From NCBI RefSeq assembly GCF_014643535.1, contig NZ_BMJQ01000012.1, positions 186,001-250,000 of the forward strand: a stretch of DNA of 64,000 bases, written 5' to 3'. The position numbers were made by a program, and so were the translations under genes. The stretch is from Aliidongia dinghuensis. Lineage in GTDB: Bacteria > Pseudomonadota > Alphaproteobacteria > ATCC43930 > CGMCC-115725. The stretch's first letter is position 1, and the number at the start of each line of letters is the position of its first letter. Below, in pieces: positions 32,301-40,610 of this stretch. The notes beneath the pieces are model-generated. The model saw nothing but the letters and a program-made list of their open reading frames with translations. It searched no databases and was not told the DNA's origin.

Positions 32301-32981
32301 GATGCGGCCGAGCGTCGTGGTGAGCGCGCGGTATTCGTCGTCGGTGACCGTGTGGCCGGTGACAATGGTCGGGATGAAATAGGAGCCGAGCCGCCCGGCC
32401 TGTTCGCGCAGCTCCGAGGCGAGGTCCGCCGCCACGAGATGCTGGAACACGCCCGGATCGATGCCGGAAAGCGCCAGCTCGCCACGCTGTGCCAGCGGCA
32501 GCAGCAGGTCGACCGCGCCGAACATCACGGCGGTCGTGCGTCTGATCCGCGCGGCCGAGCGATCGGCGAGCGGCAAGGCCGCGATGTCGTCGACGCCCGC
32601 GCGCGCCGCACTGAGCACGGCCGGCACCCGTTCGACAAGCTGGCGCAGATCCGGATCGTCGGCGGGCCGGCTCCGCTTGAACAGGGCGACGGCCGATGCC
32701 AGCGCCCGGTCGGACGCGGTACGCGCCTCGGCCAGATCATGGACCGACTGCGCCGGCAGCGGCGGGTCGGCTCCCATCAGTGCATTGGCGGGCCCGCGCT
32801 CACGGCCGATGGCATCGATCGCGGCCAGCACGGCCGCATGGCGCTCGAGCGATTCGACGGCATGCTTCGACTGGGCGACCGCGGCATATTCCTTGCCGAT
32901 GATCGCGATCGACAGGATCATCGGCACCAGTATTGAAACGAGAATGAGCGCCTTGATCAGCGTGTAGATCTTGATGCGCAT
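29325..32981 (-). CDS. Large hybrid sensor histidine kinase with REC and Hpt domains
   Basis: 1218 residues. Order: membrane helix ~8-30; long periplasmic helical sensor ~31-320; second helix ~322-346; HAMP; PAS (~418-535); HisKA with His569 (MMSHEIRTPMNG); HATPase (NLIGNAVKF, DTGIGL, GGTGLGLSI); a degenerate receiver (~808-925) with no obvious phospho-Asp; a proper receiver with Asp1005 (LLLTDFHMPEMDG); and an Hpt domain with His1161 (AHALKGAARSIGA). The full His-Asp-His relay is therefore encoded in one protein, passing to the adjacent response regulator. The ATG at 32981 is chosen over a TTG 33 bases upstream. The signal sensed is unknown. Confidence 0.9.
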   Translation of the reverse strand: MRIKIYTLIKALILVSILVPMILSIAIIGKEYAAVAQSKHAVESLERHAAVLAAIDAIGRERGPANALMGADPPLPAQSVHDLAEARTASDRALASAVALFKRSRPADDPDLRQLVERVPAVLSAARAGVDDIAALPLADRSAARIRRTTAVMFGAVDLLLPLAQRGELALSGIDPGVFQHLVAADLASELREQAGRLGSYFIPTIVTGHTVTDDEYRALTTTLGRIRELSDLLHGFAFVDDLPIQFAEAYRAIDQKYFHDGFGFIENQIYARQSGGAASVSVADFNRFYIPLMATIPTARDLELGLVRDSLTVQRHGALFNFAMATSSLVSLAVAAAAALLLINRRLLRPLTRATDNVVALAQGDLAVEPSQTGSADEIAKLQRAIVILRDGLREKLVAERALAHAKERAEADARRLAENEARMQAVTSSAADAMVTLDDAGRIILANPAAQRMFDPDGGPLVGRNFVDFASAGTPGGGALFLERLIAGELPDLIGHAFRTSVRDSGGREIPVELSLARWQSDGRFHLTGIVRDITRRQQAEAELRRAKDEAEAATKAKSSFLAMMSHEIRTPMNGVMAMAELLEQSQLTVDQRGMAQVIHTSASALLTIINDILDFSKIEAGKLEIEHVGFSLSDMVEGIGELIATRTEEKGLELVVDLDPAIPDRLTGDPTRLRQILLNLIGNAVKFTKRGGVALVVRPTETRAANRTVRFEVIDTGIGLTEEQAARLFQPFVQADASTARRFGGTGLGLSICHRLTGMMGGAIGVDSILGTGSIFWFELPLAIAEPGVATPPVAIADAGVVGVDFPVRARAALGRQLAAAGIVDVAWTDEPTAVPAGLARRTVSGPAAPIVLVHAGADSERALALAAAIHTDPACGDAKIVLVAPRGLIATLDDTDRADLFATAVSPLRRQALWSIIAAALGRATLAAAGSDKSIAAWQPPSRAEALAAGALILVAEDNRTNQVVISRILAKLGYAHDVVEHGRLALEQWRRQRYGLLLTDFHMPEMDGFQLTAAIRSAEAENSAAPRLPIIALTADALTGTEQQCLDSGMDGYLTKPIDTKALAAALERFLPQAQPLRRSIETALQPAAPTPERAAAALIDPQILDVDRLAEAFGAFDDEARRFLAGFLDDVPGMVSEITAALGAGNMAGARDAAHALKGAARSIGAVRLGRIAGDVQDCIDASDAETAAVLADLLSPTEAELREATALLRVA

Positions 32982-33129
32982 CACACGAAACCCCGCCAAT
33001 ATCGGGATTTGCAATAAATCTAGACGATCCGGCGCGTCCGACTACGCGTTCTCAAGTCTTTGATCACAGGCGGCGAGATCGGTCAAATCAATTGCGCTCT
33101 TAGGTTGCGGGCGGCATTGCTCGCGCGAG

Positions 33130-33148
33130 CGGACGGCGATGCCGTCCG
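33130..33148 (-). terminator. Hairpin downstream of the opg/CocE operon
   Basis: CGGACGGC-GAT-GCCGTCCG, eight perfect pairs, 14 bases after the stop of the CocE-type gene. No T-run follows on the minus strand. Confidence 0.45.
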
Positions 33149-33161
33149 GCATCGGGGGTGC

Positions 33162-35072
33162 TCAGAGCGGCGTCAAGGCCCCGAACGGCACGATCGGCAG
33201 CACGATATGCGACGGGTGTGCGGGATCGAGGTGGACCCGGTTGATGGCGACGCGCTTGAGGCGCCCGGTGCCTTCCGGCGCGCCCGTGTTCGGGTTGACG
33301 TCGTATTTCGGGAAGTTGCTCGACGAGATGTCGAGCCGGATGCGGTGGCCGCGCCGGAACAGGTTCGCCGTCGCGAACGGCTCGATCGTGATCTCGTAGA
33401 CCCGGCCCGGCTCCATGAGCGTCGGCGCCTCGAACGAATCCCGGTAGCGGCAACGCAGGATGCCGTCGCTGAGGTTCATGGCGAATCCCAAGGGGTCGTC
33501 CGGCGTCGGCGGATGCACGTCGATGAGCTTCGCCGTGAAATCCGTGTCGGGCGCATCGGACGAGACGAAGAGCTTGACCGTGATCGGCCCGATCACCGCC
33601 AGGTCCTCCTCGAGCGGCGCCGTCTCGAACACCAGCACGTCGGCGCGCGCCGCGAGCGGCAGGCCGGGGCGCCTGCAGCCGAAGAAGCGCGCGTCCTCAC
33701 GCTGGTCGAAGGCGCCGCCCTCGAACACTGGCTTGCCCGAGGTCAAGGCGCCGCCGATCGTCGGTACCGGGTCGGCCGGGTCGAATGGATAGGCGATCGG
33801 CTCAGAAGCTGCCGGCGGCGCCGGGTCGAGCCGGCCGTCGCCATGCAGGTGATAAGCGACGAAGTGCGTCTGCGGCAGCGGCCAATCCTCGGCTGCGATC
33901 CAGCGGCCGCCATGGTCGAGCCGGCCTTCCTTTGTGCGCCGGCCGCTGCCGCCGCCCATCAGGAACAGCCGCACGGCCGGCTCGCGGTCGACGCCGTTGT
34001 CGATCCTTTTCAGCCAGTGGTCGAACCAGCGGCGGCGGAAGGCGCGCCAATTCTCCGCGACATTGCCGTCGAACGGTGCCGCCGGGCCGAACTCGACGTC
34101 GCCCGCGTGGCTGAGGTTGCGGTCGCCGTGCAGCCACGGCCCCATGATGAGGCGCACGGCCGAGCGCTTCCTGGCCTTGAGAGCGATGTAGTTGCCGGTC
34201 GCGGTCGGGACGTAGGCGTCGTACCAGCTCGACATATGAACCTGCGGCACGTCGGCGAATTGGTCGTAGAAGCCTTCGGCATAGATGCCGAGCCGGCGCC
34301 AGAAATCGTCAAACGTGCCGTGGGTCCATTGCTCGAACAGATAGGCTTCGTATTCCGGCACATGAGCGATCGGCGAATGGCCGGGCCGCCAGGGCATGGC
34401 GGCGAACCAGGCGCGGATGTCCTCGGCCTCGAGCGCCGCCTTGACGAGCGGGTCGGCGAGCGCCTGCGGGCTCTCCTTCGCCTGGTTGAAGGCCCAGGTC
34501 GCCTGCTTCAGCTCGAAGGCGCCGCCCTGCCGGATGCCGCAGCGATAGGCGTTCGAGAAGCCGCCGGAATCGAGCACCATGGATGCCAGCGCCGGCGGCG
34601 CCAGGCAGGCGAGGGCTGCCTGGGTATGAGCGGCGTACGAGAGCCCCATGGTCGCGACCCGGCCGTCGCACCAGGGCTGGCGCTGGATCCAGTCGACCGT
34701 GTCGGCGCCGTCCTCGCCCTCGCTCAAGTATTTCGTGAAATGACCGCCGGAGCCGTACCGGCCGCGGCAGTCCTGATAGACGACGATATAGCCGTGGCGG
34801 ACGAAGTCGGCTGCGACCTCAGCGCGGGAGAGCGGCTGGGTCTCGCCCCGATCCAGCTCGGAGCGCGAGGGTTCCGACTTGCCGTAGGGCGTGCGTTCCA
34901 GGATGACCGGAAAGGCGCCGGCGACAGGCTGGCCGTCCCGCGCCGGCCGGTGGATGTCGAGCGCCAGCGCGACCCCGTCGCTGAGCACCATGCGGACGTC
35001 GCTGTCCACGATGCTGTCGAATGGTGGGGTGGCGAACGGTGGGGTGGCGAACGGCGGGCTGGGCTCGGTCAT
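33162..35072 (-). CDS. CocE/NonD-family serine hydrolase
   Basis: 636 residues. The alpha/beta-hydrolase domain has the nucleophile elbow GLSYAAHTQ (Ser145), preceded by YIVVYQDCRGRYGSGG. A C-terminal jelly-roll-like domain includes NLSDGILRCRYRDSFE and GHRIRLDISSSNFP. The family includes X-Pro dipeptidyl peptidases, cocaine esterase and glutaryl-acylases. No signal peptide is seen. The gene starts 13 bases after the OpgG-like gene and belongs to the opg operon, so it might remove or transfer acyl groups on glucans or their precursors; that is inference. The N-terminus carries a PPFAT repeat. Confidence 0.8.
   Translation of the reverse strand: MTEPSPPFATPPFATPPFDSIVDSDVRMVLSDGVALALDIHRPARDGQPVAGAFPVILERTPYGKSEPSRSELDRGETQPLSRAEVAADFVRHGYIVVYQDCRGRYGSGGHFTKYLSEGEDGADTVDWIQRQPWCDGRVATMGLSYAAHTQAALACLAPPALASMVLDSGGFSNAYRCGIRQGGAFELKQATWAFNQAKESPQALADPLVKAALEAEDIRAWFAAMPWRPGHSPIAHVPEYEAYLFEQWTHGTFDDFWRRLGIYAEGFYDQFADVPQVHMSSWYDAYVPTATGNYIALKARKRSAVRLIMGPWLHGDRNLSHAGDVEFGPAAPFDGNVAENWRAFRRRWFDHWLKRIDNGVDREPAVRLFLMGGGSGRRTKEGRLDHGGRWIAAEDWPLPQTHFVAYHLHGDGRLDPAPPAASEPIAYPFDPADPVPTIGGALTSGKPVFEGGAFDQREDARFFGCRRPGLPLAARADVLVFETAPLEEDLAVIGPITVKLFVSSDAPDTDFTAKLIDVHPPTPDDPLGFAMNLSDGILRCRYRDSFEAPTLMEPGRVYEITIEPFATANLFRRGHRIRLDISSSNFPKYDVNPNTGAPEGTGRLKRVAINRVHLDPAHPSHIVLPIVPFGALTPL
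35020..35064. repeat. Three tandem 15-base units inside the hydrolase start
   Basis: AATGGTGGGGTGGCG, AACGGTGGGGTGGCG and AACGGCGGGCTGGGC sit head to tail. On the coding strand they encode PPFAT-PPFAT-type repeats at residues 6-18. Fifteen bases keep the frame, so copy number can vary without breaking the gene. Confidence 0.7.
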
Positions 35073-35085
35073 CGCGAGATCCCGC

Positions 35086-36657
35086 TCAGCCGGTCGGCAG
35101 GAACTGATAGAGCCAGGTCTCGGTCAAGGCGGTCCCCTCGTGGCGCAGGTAGCAGCGCAGGTCGATCGGCTCGGTCCCCCCGTCGACGGCGAGATCGAAG
35201 GTCAGCCGCCAGGTCTTCGTGCCGACCACCGGCAAGGCATTGGGGTTGACGATCTTGCCGCGCGACGCGGTCACGACCGGCTCGACACCGTCGAGCCGGG
35301 TCAGCGGCTCGAGCGGGGGGCCGGCAAAATCGACGACGAACTTCTTGGCTGCAGGCGGGCGCGGCCGCCCGGGCACGCCGCCGACGCCAACCCGGGTCGC
35401 GATGACACGGCCGGCCTCCGGCGGATGCGGCTCGTCGGCGAGCCAATATTGCTGATAGGCGAAGCGCAGCACGGCGCCGGCCTTGATCGGGCCCTTCGGC
35501 ACCCAGAAGGCGACGATATTGTCGTTGGTCTCGTCGCTGGTCGGCAGCTCGACCAGCTGGACCGCGCCCTCGCCCCAGGGCGCCAGCGGCTCGACCCAGA
35601 CGCTCGGGCGCCGGTTATAGAACACGGCATCGTCCTGGTAGCGCTGGAAGTCGCGCTCGCGCTGCAGCAGGCCGAAGCCGCGCGGGTCCTTGTCCATGAA
35701 GGCGCTAACACGCGTGCTGGCCGGGTCGTTGAGCGGCCGCCAGATCCGCTCGCCGGCACCGGTCGCGAGCGCCAGGCCGTCGCTGTCGTGGATCTCCGGC
35801 CGCCAGTCGATGCCTTGGGTGCGGTTGTGCTTGCCGTACCAGAACATGCTGGTGAGCGGCGCGATACCCAGGCGCTGGATCTCCTTGCGGATGAACAGCA
35901 CGCTCTCGATCTTCAGCACCGGCCGCGTGTCGCTCGACACCGCTATCCGGAACGCGCCCGAAAGGCTCGGCCCATCGAGCAGCGCGTGAATCAGAGCGTC
36001 GCCGCCCGGTGCCGCCGGCTCGGCGATCCAGAAGCTGGTGAAGCGGGGAAACTCCTCGTGTGCCGACGCCGTGTTGACCGCGACGCCGCGCGCCGACAGG
36101 CCGTATTGGTCGAGCTCGCCGGCGCTGCGGAAATAGCTCGCGCCCACGAACGACAGGAAATCCGTCCGCCCCCCCGGATGCATCAGGCGGAAGCCCGAGA
36201 AGCCGATGTCGTCGGGCAGCTTGCGCGCGAATTCGGCCGCGCCGAACTCGAACAGGCTCGGGCTGTACAGCACCTCGCGTGCCGTCGTGCCGGTCACCTG
36301 ATAGATGCGGACCGGCGCCTTCGAGAATTTGCCGGGATGGGACAGCTGGACCGGAAAGGGCGCGCCCGATCCGGCCGGCCACAGCGCCCGGTCGGCACGG
36401 AAGCGGATCTGCTGGGCCGCGTCATAGTCGATCCGATCGAGGATCTCGGCGTGCCGGATCACCGGCGGCTGATACGAATGACCGGCCAGCGCCTTGGCCT
36501 GTGCCACGACCCGGTCGAAATCGAACGGCTGGCTCGGCCCGAGCTTGATCGGGGCGTCGGCGGCGAAGGCGGCACGGAACGGCAGCGCCGGGCCGGCTGG
36601 ACCGAAAGCCAGCGCCGCGAGACCCGCGAGGGCGTGGCGTCGGCTGAGCAGGGTCAT
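35086..36657 (-). CDS. Periplasmic glucan biosynthesis protein, OpgG/OpgD family (second copy)
   Basis: 523 residues. It begins with a twin-arginine signal (LSRRHALAG, then hydrophobic, cleavage near AAFAADA). The family body is clear: PFDFDRVVAQAKALAGHSYQPP, VLYSPSLFEFGAAEF, GFSGFRLMHPGG, GASYFRSAGELDQYGLSARG, EIHDSDGLALATG, WRPLNDP and ETNDNIVAFWVP. OpgG/OpgD proteins act in the periplasm on the nascent beta-glucan backbone, shaping its branching or length. It is separated from opgH by about 150 bases with two hairpins. The first copy is at 38772-40319. Confidence 0.9.
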   Translation of the reverse strand: MTLLSRRHALAGLAALAFGPAGPALPFRAAFAADAPIKLGPSQPFDFDRVVAQAKALAGHSYQPPVIRHAEILDRIDYDAAQQIRFRADRALWPAGSGAPFPVQLSHPGKFSKAPVRIYQVTGTTAREVLYSPSLFEFGAAEFARKLPDDIGFSGFRLMHPGGRTDFLSFVGASYFRSAGELDQYGLSARGVAVNTASAHEEFPRFTSFWIAEPAAPGGDALIHALLDGPSLSGAFRIAVSSDTRPVLKIESVLFIRKEIQRLGIAPLTSMFWYGKHNRTQGIDWRPEIHDSDGLALATGAGERIWRPLNDPASTRVSAFMDKDPRGFGLLQRERDFQRYQDDAVFYNRRPSVWVEPLAPWGEGAVQLVELPTSDETNDNIVAFWVPKGPIKAGAVLRFAYQQYWLADEPHPPEAGRVIATRVGVGGVPGRPRPPAAKKFVVDFAGPPLEPLTRLDGVEPVVTASRGKIVNPNALPVVGTKTWRLTFDLAVDGGTEPIDLRCYLRHEGTALTETWLYQFLPTG

Positions 36658-36694
36658 GGCGGTCTTTCGTGCGGGAGGGCAGGCGGAAAAGGCA

Positions 36695-36720
36695 AAAGCG
36701 GCGCATGGGAGCGCCGCTTT
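36695..36720 (-). terminator. Intrinsic-terminator-like hairpin upstream of the second opgG copy
   Basis: AAAGCGGCGC and GCGCCGCTTT are perfect 10-base arms around ATGGGA. On the minus strand it is followed by TTTTGCCTTTT. It lies 38 bases before the start of the downstream gene. Confidence 0.65.
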
Positions 36721-36750
36721 CGACAGGATTCAAGAGAAAACTCGTCCCCG

Positions 36751-36794
36751 CGACGAAGGAGCCCGCTTGCGGAAAGGGCGGGCTGCCTTCGTCG
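36751..36794 (-). terminator. Long hairpin directly after opgH
   Basis: CGACGAAGGAGCCCGC pairs with GCGGGCTGCCTTCGTCG (16 pairs, one bulged base) around TTGCGGAAAGG. It begins 11 bases past the opgH stop and is followed on the minus strand by GTTTTCTCTT. Confidence 0.65.
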
Positions 36795-36805
36795 GTATGC
36801 CCGGA

Positions 36806-38728
36806 TCAGGCGATGTCTTGGACGCCGGCCTGTGGCAGCATCGGCTTCTTCTCCGGCCAGGACTCGTGGACCATGGCGACGCCGTTCTCGTCCGGCGTCA
36901 GGTGCGTCTCGTCGTGCTCGTCCGTTGCCGGCTCGACGGCCGGCTCCGGTGCCAAGCCACGGCTCAACGCCCGGCGCAGGCGCCGGAGCTCGGCCGGCGG
37001 CCGGGTCTCTTCCGGCGTCAGGAACAGGCCCCAGCGCTTGAGCTTGAGGCCGATGCTCGACCGGCTGGACAGCACCGACAGCGGGATCGCAACCGCGAGG
37101 CCGGCGAAGATCGGCGTCAGCCACCAGAAGAAGCCGGGCGCGATCCAGGCGACCGAGCCGGCCCAGGCGAGGCCCAGGAGGGTCTGCCCGGCATGGCGCT
37201 TCAGCCCCTCGCGCCAGCTCAGGCCGCGGTCGTCGCGCGGCTGCGCCTCCCAGGCGACGCTGCGGCCGGAGAAGGCGGCGCTCACGAACAGCGACTGGAA
37301 CATCATCATGACGGGCGCCAGCAGGGTCGAGAACACAGTCTCGATCACCATGCTCGCCAGCAGGCCGATGAGGCCGCCATACGGGCGGCGGCGGGCCCGG
37401 CTGAAGGCGACCAGCAGCACGCCCATGATCTTCGGCAGGAACAGCGCCAGAAGCGTCATGGTCAGGAGCAGGTTGATCTGGAAGTCGGTCGCGACCGGCC
37501 AGTTCGGGAACAGGTTGAAGCCGGGCTTGAAATAGACCGGGCCCTGGATCGCCCGCTCGACCGCGTCGGCCGTGCTGAGGCTCAAGAGTGCCAGCCAGAG
37601 CGGCGAGGTGAGGTAGCTCGCCACACCCATGGTCAGGTGCAGCCGGCCCATCAGGCGCAAGCCCGGGAAGCTCAGGAGCCGGCTGTGCTGCAGGTTGCCC
37701 TGGCACCAGCGCCGGTCGCGCGTCGCATAGTCGATGACGTTCGCCGGCATTTCCTCATAGGAGCCGGCGAGCTCCGGCACGATCCATACCTTATAGCCGC
37801 CCTTGCTGATGAGCGCCGCCTCGACGAAGTCGTGGCTGAGGATCTCGCCGCCCAAGGGTGCCTTGCCCGGCAGGATCGGCAGGCCGCAATGGCGCGCGAA
37901 GGCGGCGATGCGGATGATCGCGTTGTGGCCGTAGTAATTGCCTTCGCCGCCGGTCCAGAAAGCCAGGCCCGAGGCCATCACAGGCCCATAGAGCCGGCTT
38001 GCGAACTGCAGGATGCGGGCGAACGCGGTCTCGCGGTTGGCCGGCACCGGCAGGGTCTGGATGATGCCCGAGTCCGGATGCGCCTCCATGAGCCGGGCGA
38101 GCGCCACGATCGTGTCGCCGGACATGACACTGTCGGCGTCGAGCACGACCATGTGGGCATAGGCATTGCCCCAGCGCTTGACGAAATCCTCGATGTTGCC
38201 GGCCTTGCGGCCGATGTTCTTCGGGCGGCGGCGATAGAAGATCCGTGGGCCGCCGGCATGGCGCCGGCGCAGGCCCTCGACCATGCGCCGCTCGGCCATG
38301 CCGTGCTCCGCGCTGCGCGTGTCCGACAGGACGAAGAAGTCGAAATGCGCGCCTTCGCCCGTGCGCTCCAGGCTGACGAGCGTCGCCTCGAGCCCGGCTG
38401 AGACGCGCAGCGGATCCTCGTTGTAGACGGGCATGACCACGGCCGTGCGCTGGCCGAGCGGCCGGGCCGCGTCCGCGGCGAGCGCTGCGGGATCGCCGCC
38501 GATCAGCCGGACGGCGAAGCCGAAGACCGCGGTCCAGAAGCTGATCGCGAGCCAGCCGAAGCTGATGGTGAACAGCACCACGCCGGCGAAGCCCAGGAGG
38601 CCGAGGCCGTGGGCGGCCATCACCTGGGACATCAGCGACGCCGCGATGCCGGTGCTGCCGACCGTGAGGATCAGCAGGGCCGCGCGGCGTATGAACAGGG
38701 TCAGCGTCTGGGTCTTGTGATCATGCAT
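36806..38728 (-). CDS. opgH: OpgH, membrane glucosyltransferase for periplasmic glucans
   Basis: 640 residues; ATG 38728 with GGAGG nine bases upstream. Two N-terminal membrane helices precede a family 2 glycosyltransferase domain: TAVVMPVYNEDP, VVLDADSVMSGDTIV (metal-binding Asp), GGEILSHDFVEAALISKGGYKVW and the RDRRWCQGNLQH product motif. About five to six membrane helices follow, including KIMGVLLVAF. It polymerises glucose from UDP-glucose into beta-1,2-linked backbones and moves them to the periplasm, where OpgG acts. It starts 43 bases after the first opgG. Confidence 0.95.
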   Translation of the reverse strand: MHDHKTQTLTLFIRRAALLILTVGSTGIAASLMSQVMAAHGLGLLGFAGVVLFTISFGWLAISFWTAVFGFAVRLIGGDPAALAADAARPLGQRTAVVMPVYNEDPLRVSAGLEATLVSLERTGEGAHFDFFVLSDTRSAEHGMAERRMVEGLRRRHAGGPRIFYRRRPKNIGRKAGNIEDFVKRWGNAYAHMVVLDADSVMSGDTIVALARLMEAHPDSGIIQTLPVPANRETAFARILQFASRLYGPVMASGLAFWTGGEGNYYGHNAIIRIAAFARHCGLPILPGKAPLGGEILSHDFVEAALISKGGYKVWIVPELAGSYEEMPANVIDYATRDRRWCQGNLQHSRLLSFPGLRLMGRLHLTMGVASYLTSPLWLALLSLSTADAVERAIQGPVYFKPGFNLFPNWPVATDFQINLLLTMTLLALFLPKIMGVLLVAFSRARRRPYGGLIGLLASMVIETVFSTLLAPVMMMFQSLFVSAAFSGRSVAWEAQPRDDRGLSWREGLKRHAGQTLLGLAWAGSVAWIAPGFFWWLTPIFAGLAVAIPLSVLSSRSSIGLKLKRWGLFLTPEETRPPAELRRLRRALSRGLAPEPAVEPATDEHDETHLTPDENGVAMVHESWPEKKPMLPQAGVQDIA

Positions 38729-38771
38729 GGCAATGCCTCCGCACTGCACAACGGGCGAAACGGCATTTCAT

Positions 38772-40319
38772 TCATTCGGCCGTCCAACGAAATGTCCAGG
38801 TCTCTGTGAGCGATTTGTCGCGCAGCTTGAGGAAGGCGCGCATTTCCGCATCCTTCCGCCCGTCGGGCGTGAAGGTGAAGGCCGCGCGCCAGACCGTCTC
38901 TTCGAGCTTTTGGCAAACAACATCATCGACTTTGCCGGTCGACACCGTGACGATCGCCTCGACCGGCAACCGGTCCGACAGAGATGGGATATCGGCGCCG
39001 GTGAAGTCCAGCCAAAAGCGCAAGGGAGCCTTGTGATCGTCTTTGGCCGCGTCGACCGGCACCACGGGGCCTGTGCGCGTGCCGACGGTGCGGCCGATGG
39101 GCGGCATGGGCGTCGCCCCCGGCAGCGTGGTCGCCCGATAGGCGAATGCCACGGGTACGCCGGCCTTGACCGGCGTCTCCGGCACCCAGTAGGCGGCCAT
39201 GTTGTCGTTGATTTCCTCGTCGCTCGGGATCTCGACCAGCTCGACCCAGCCCTTGCCCCAGTCGCCCTCGGGCTCGATCCACAGGCTCGGCCGGCGCTGG
39301 TAATGCTCGATGACGTCCTCGTACTGGTGAAAGTCCGTCTCGCGCTGCATCAGCCCGAAGCCCTTGGGCGCCTGATCGGAAAAGGCGCTGACGCGCAGCG
39401 CCTTCGGGTTCATGAGCGGCCGCCAGACCCATTCGCCGGTGCCGGTGTGGAGCGCCAGGCCGTCGCTGTCGTGCACCTCGGGGCGCAGGTCCGAGAAGGG
39501 CCGGTTGGCGATCTTGCCATGCAGGTACATGGAGGTGAGCGGCGCCATGCCGAGCTTCTTGATGTCAAGCCGCGGGTAGAGCACGGCCTCGACATGGAGC
39601 CGCGTCTCGGTGTCGGGCGAGATTTCGAAGCGGTAGGCGCCGGTCGTGCTCTTGCTGTCCAGCAGCGCATAGATCACGAGGGTCGTGGCCTCGGGCGACG
39701 GCCGCTCGAGCCAGAACTTGGTGAAGGCGGGGAATTCCTCGCCCTGCGGGCTCGCCGTGTCGATGGCGAGGCCGCGGCCCGATAGGCCGTACTGCTCTCC
39801 CCGGCCGATCAGCCGGAAGTATGAAGCACCCTGGAACACGGCGAACTCGTCGAAATAGTCCGGCCGGTTCAGGGGGAAATGCAGGCGGAAGCCGGCGAAG
39901 CCCATGCTCTGGTCGAAATTGGTCTGAAACTTGTTCGGACCGAAATCGAACATCGACGGGCTGTATTCGACCTCGCGCACCTCGCCGCTCTCGATCGTAT
40001 GGATCGTGACCTTGCGGTCGTACTGGAAGCCGCGATGGAACATCTGGATCTGGAACAGGCCGCCGTCGCGCCAGAGCGCCTGGTCCGTCCGGTAGTCGAT
40101 CATCCGGAAATGCTGATAGTCGAGCGACTTCAGGGAATCCGGCAGCGGCGGGCTGCTGCCGTCATAGGGCTGCTTGGCGAGCTGGACTGCCTGGTCCTTG
40201 ACGGTGTCGAACGTGAAGCCGGCGGAATCGGCGCGGGCCGGTGCGGCGGGGCGTGCGAGCGCGCCCGCGGCTGCGGTGCCGGCCAGGGTGGCGATGAAGT
40301 GGCGACGTCTCATCCGCAT
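38772..40319 (-). CDS. opgG: Periplasmic glucan biosynthesis protein OpgG/OpgD
   Basis: 515 residues. The twin-arginine signal RRRHFIATLAGTAAAGALA argues for Tat export, which is normal for OpgD and less so for E. coli OpgG; the two are homologous and hard to tell apart. Landmarks: FDTVKDQAVQLAKQPYDG, EYSPSMFDFGPNKF, GFAGFRLHFPLNRPDY, GASYFRLIGRGEQYGLSGRGLAIDTA, VHDSDGLALHTG and EINDNMAAYWVPE. First gene of the leftward opg operon. The 291-base region between it and the rightward otsB gene must hold both promoters. Confidence 0.9.
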   Translation of the reverse strand: MRMRRRHFIATLAGTAAAGALARPAAPARADSAGFTFDTVKDQAVQLAKQPYDGSSPPLPDSLKSLDYQHFRMIDYRTDQALWRDGGLFQIQMFHRGFQYDRKVTIHTIESGEVREVEYSPSMFDFGPNKFQTNFDQSMGFAGFRLHFPLNRPDYFDEFAVFQGASYFRLIGRGEQYGLSGRGLAIDTASPQGEEFPAFTKFWLERPSPEATTLVIYALLDSKSTTGAYRFEISPDTETRLHVEAVLYPRLDIKKLGMAPLTSMYLHGKIANRPFSDLRPEVHDSDGLALHTGTGEWVWRPLMNPKALRVSAFSDQAPKGFGLMQRETDFHQYEDVIEHYQRRPSLWIEPEGDWGKGWVELVEIPSDEEINDNMAAYWVPETPVKAGVPVAFAYRATTLPGATPMPPIGRTVGTRTGPVVPVDAAKDDHKAPLRFWLDFTGADIPSLSDRLPVEAIVTVSTGKVDDVVCQKLEETVWRAAFTFTPDGRKDAEMRAFLKLRDKSLTETWTFRWTAE

Positions 40320-40610
40320 GGTCGATTCCGCATGGTCTAATCTGGGGTTCGCTCGGTGCCATGAATCCTTAGGGTGCGCAGCAGATATCGCACAGGTGCT
40401 TAACGCTTGGCGAGCGATGACCTATTGATGCCGGCATGGCTGCCTTGCGGTTCGCTCGGACCGGCCCTCGAATCCGGGCGCATTCGTCACCTTTTGGCCA
40501 CATTGATGGATCGAAGGCCGGCGTTCCGTTGTTGATGAGCCTGATAGCAAGCCCCACCAGCACGTTCGGATGACCCCGCCGACGAGCCCGGACCCGGATC
40601 TCGCCCGGCC

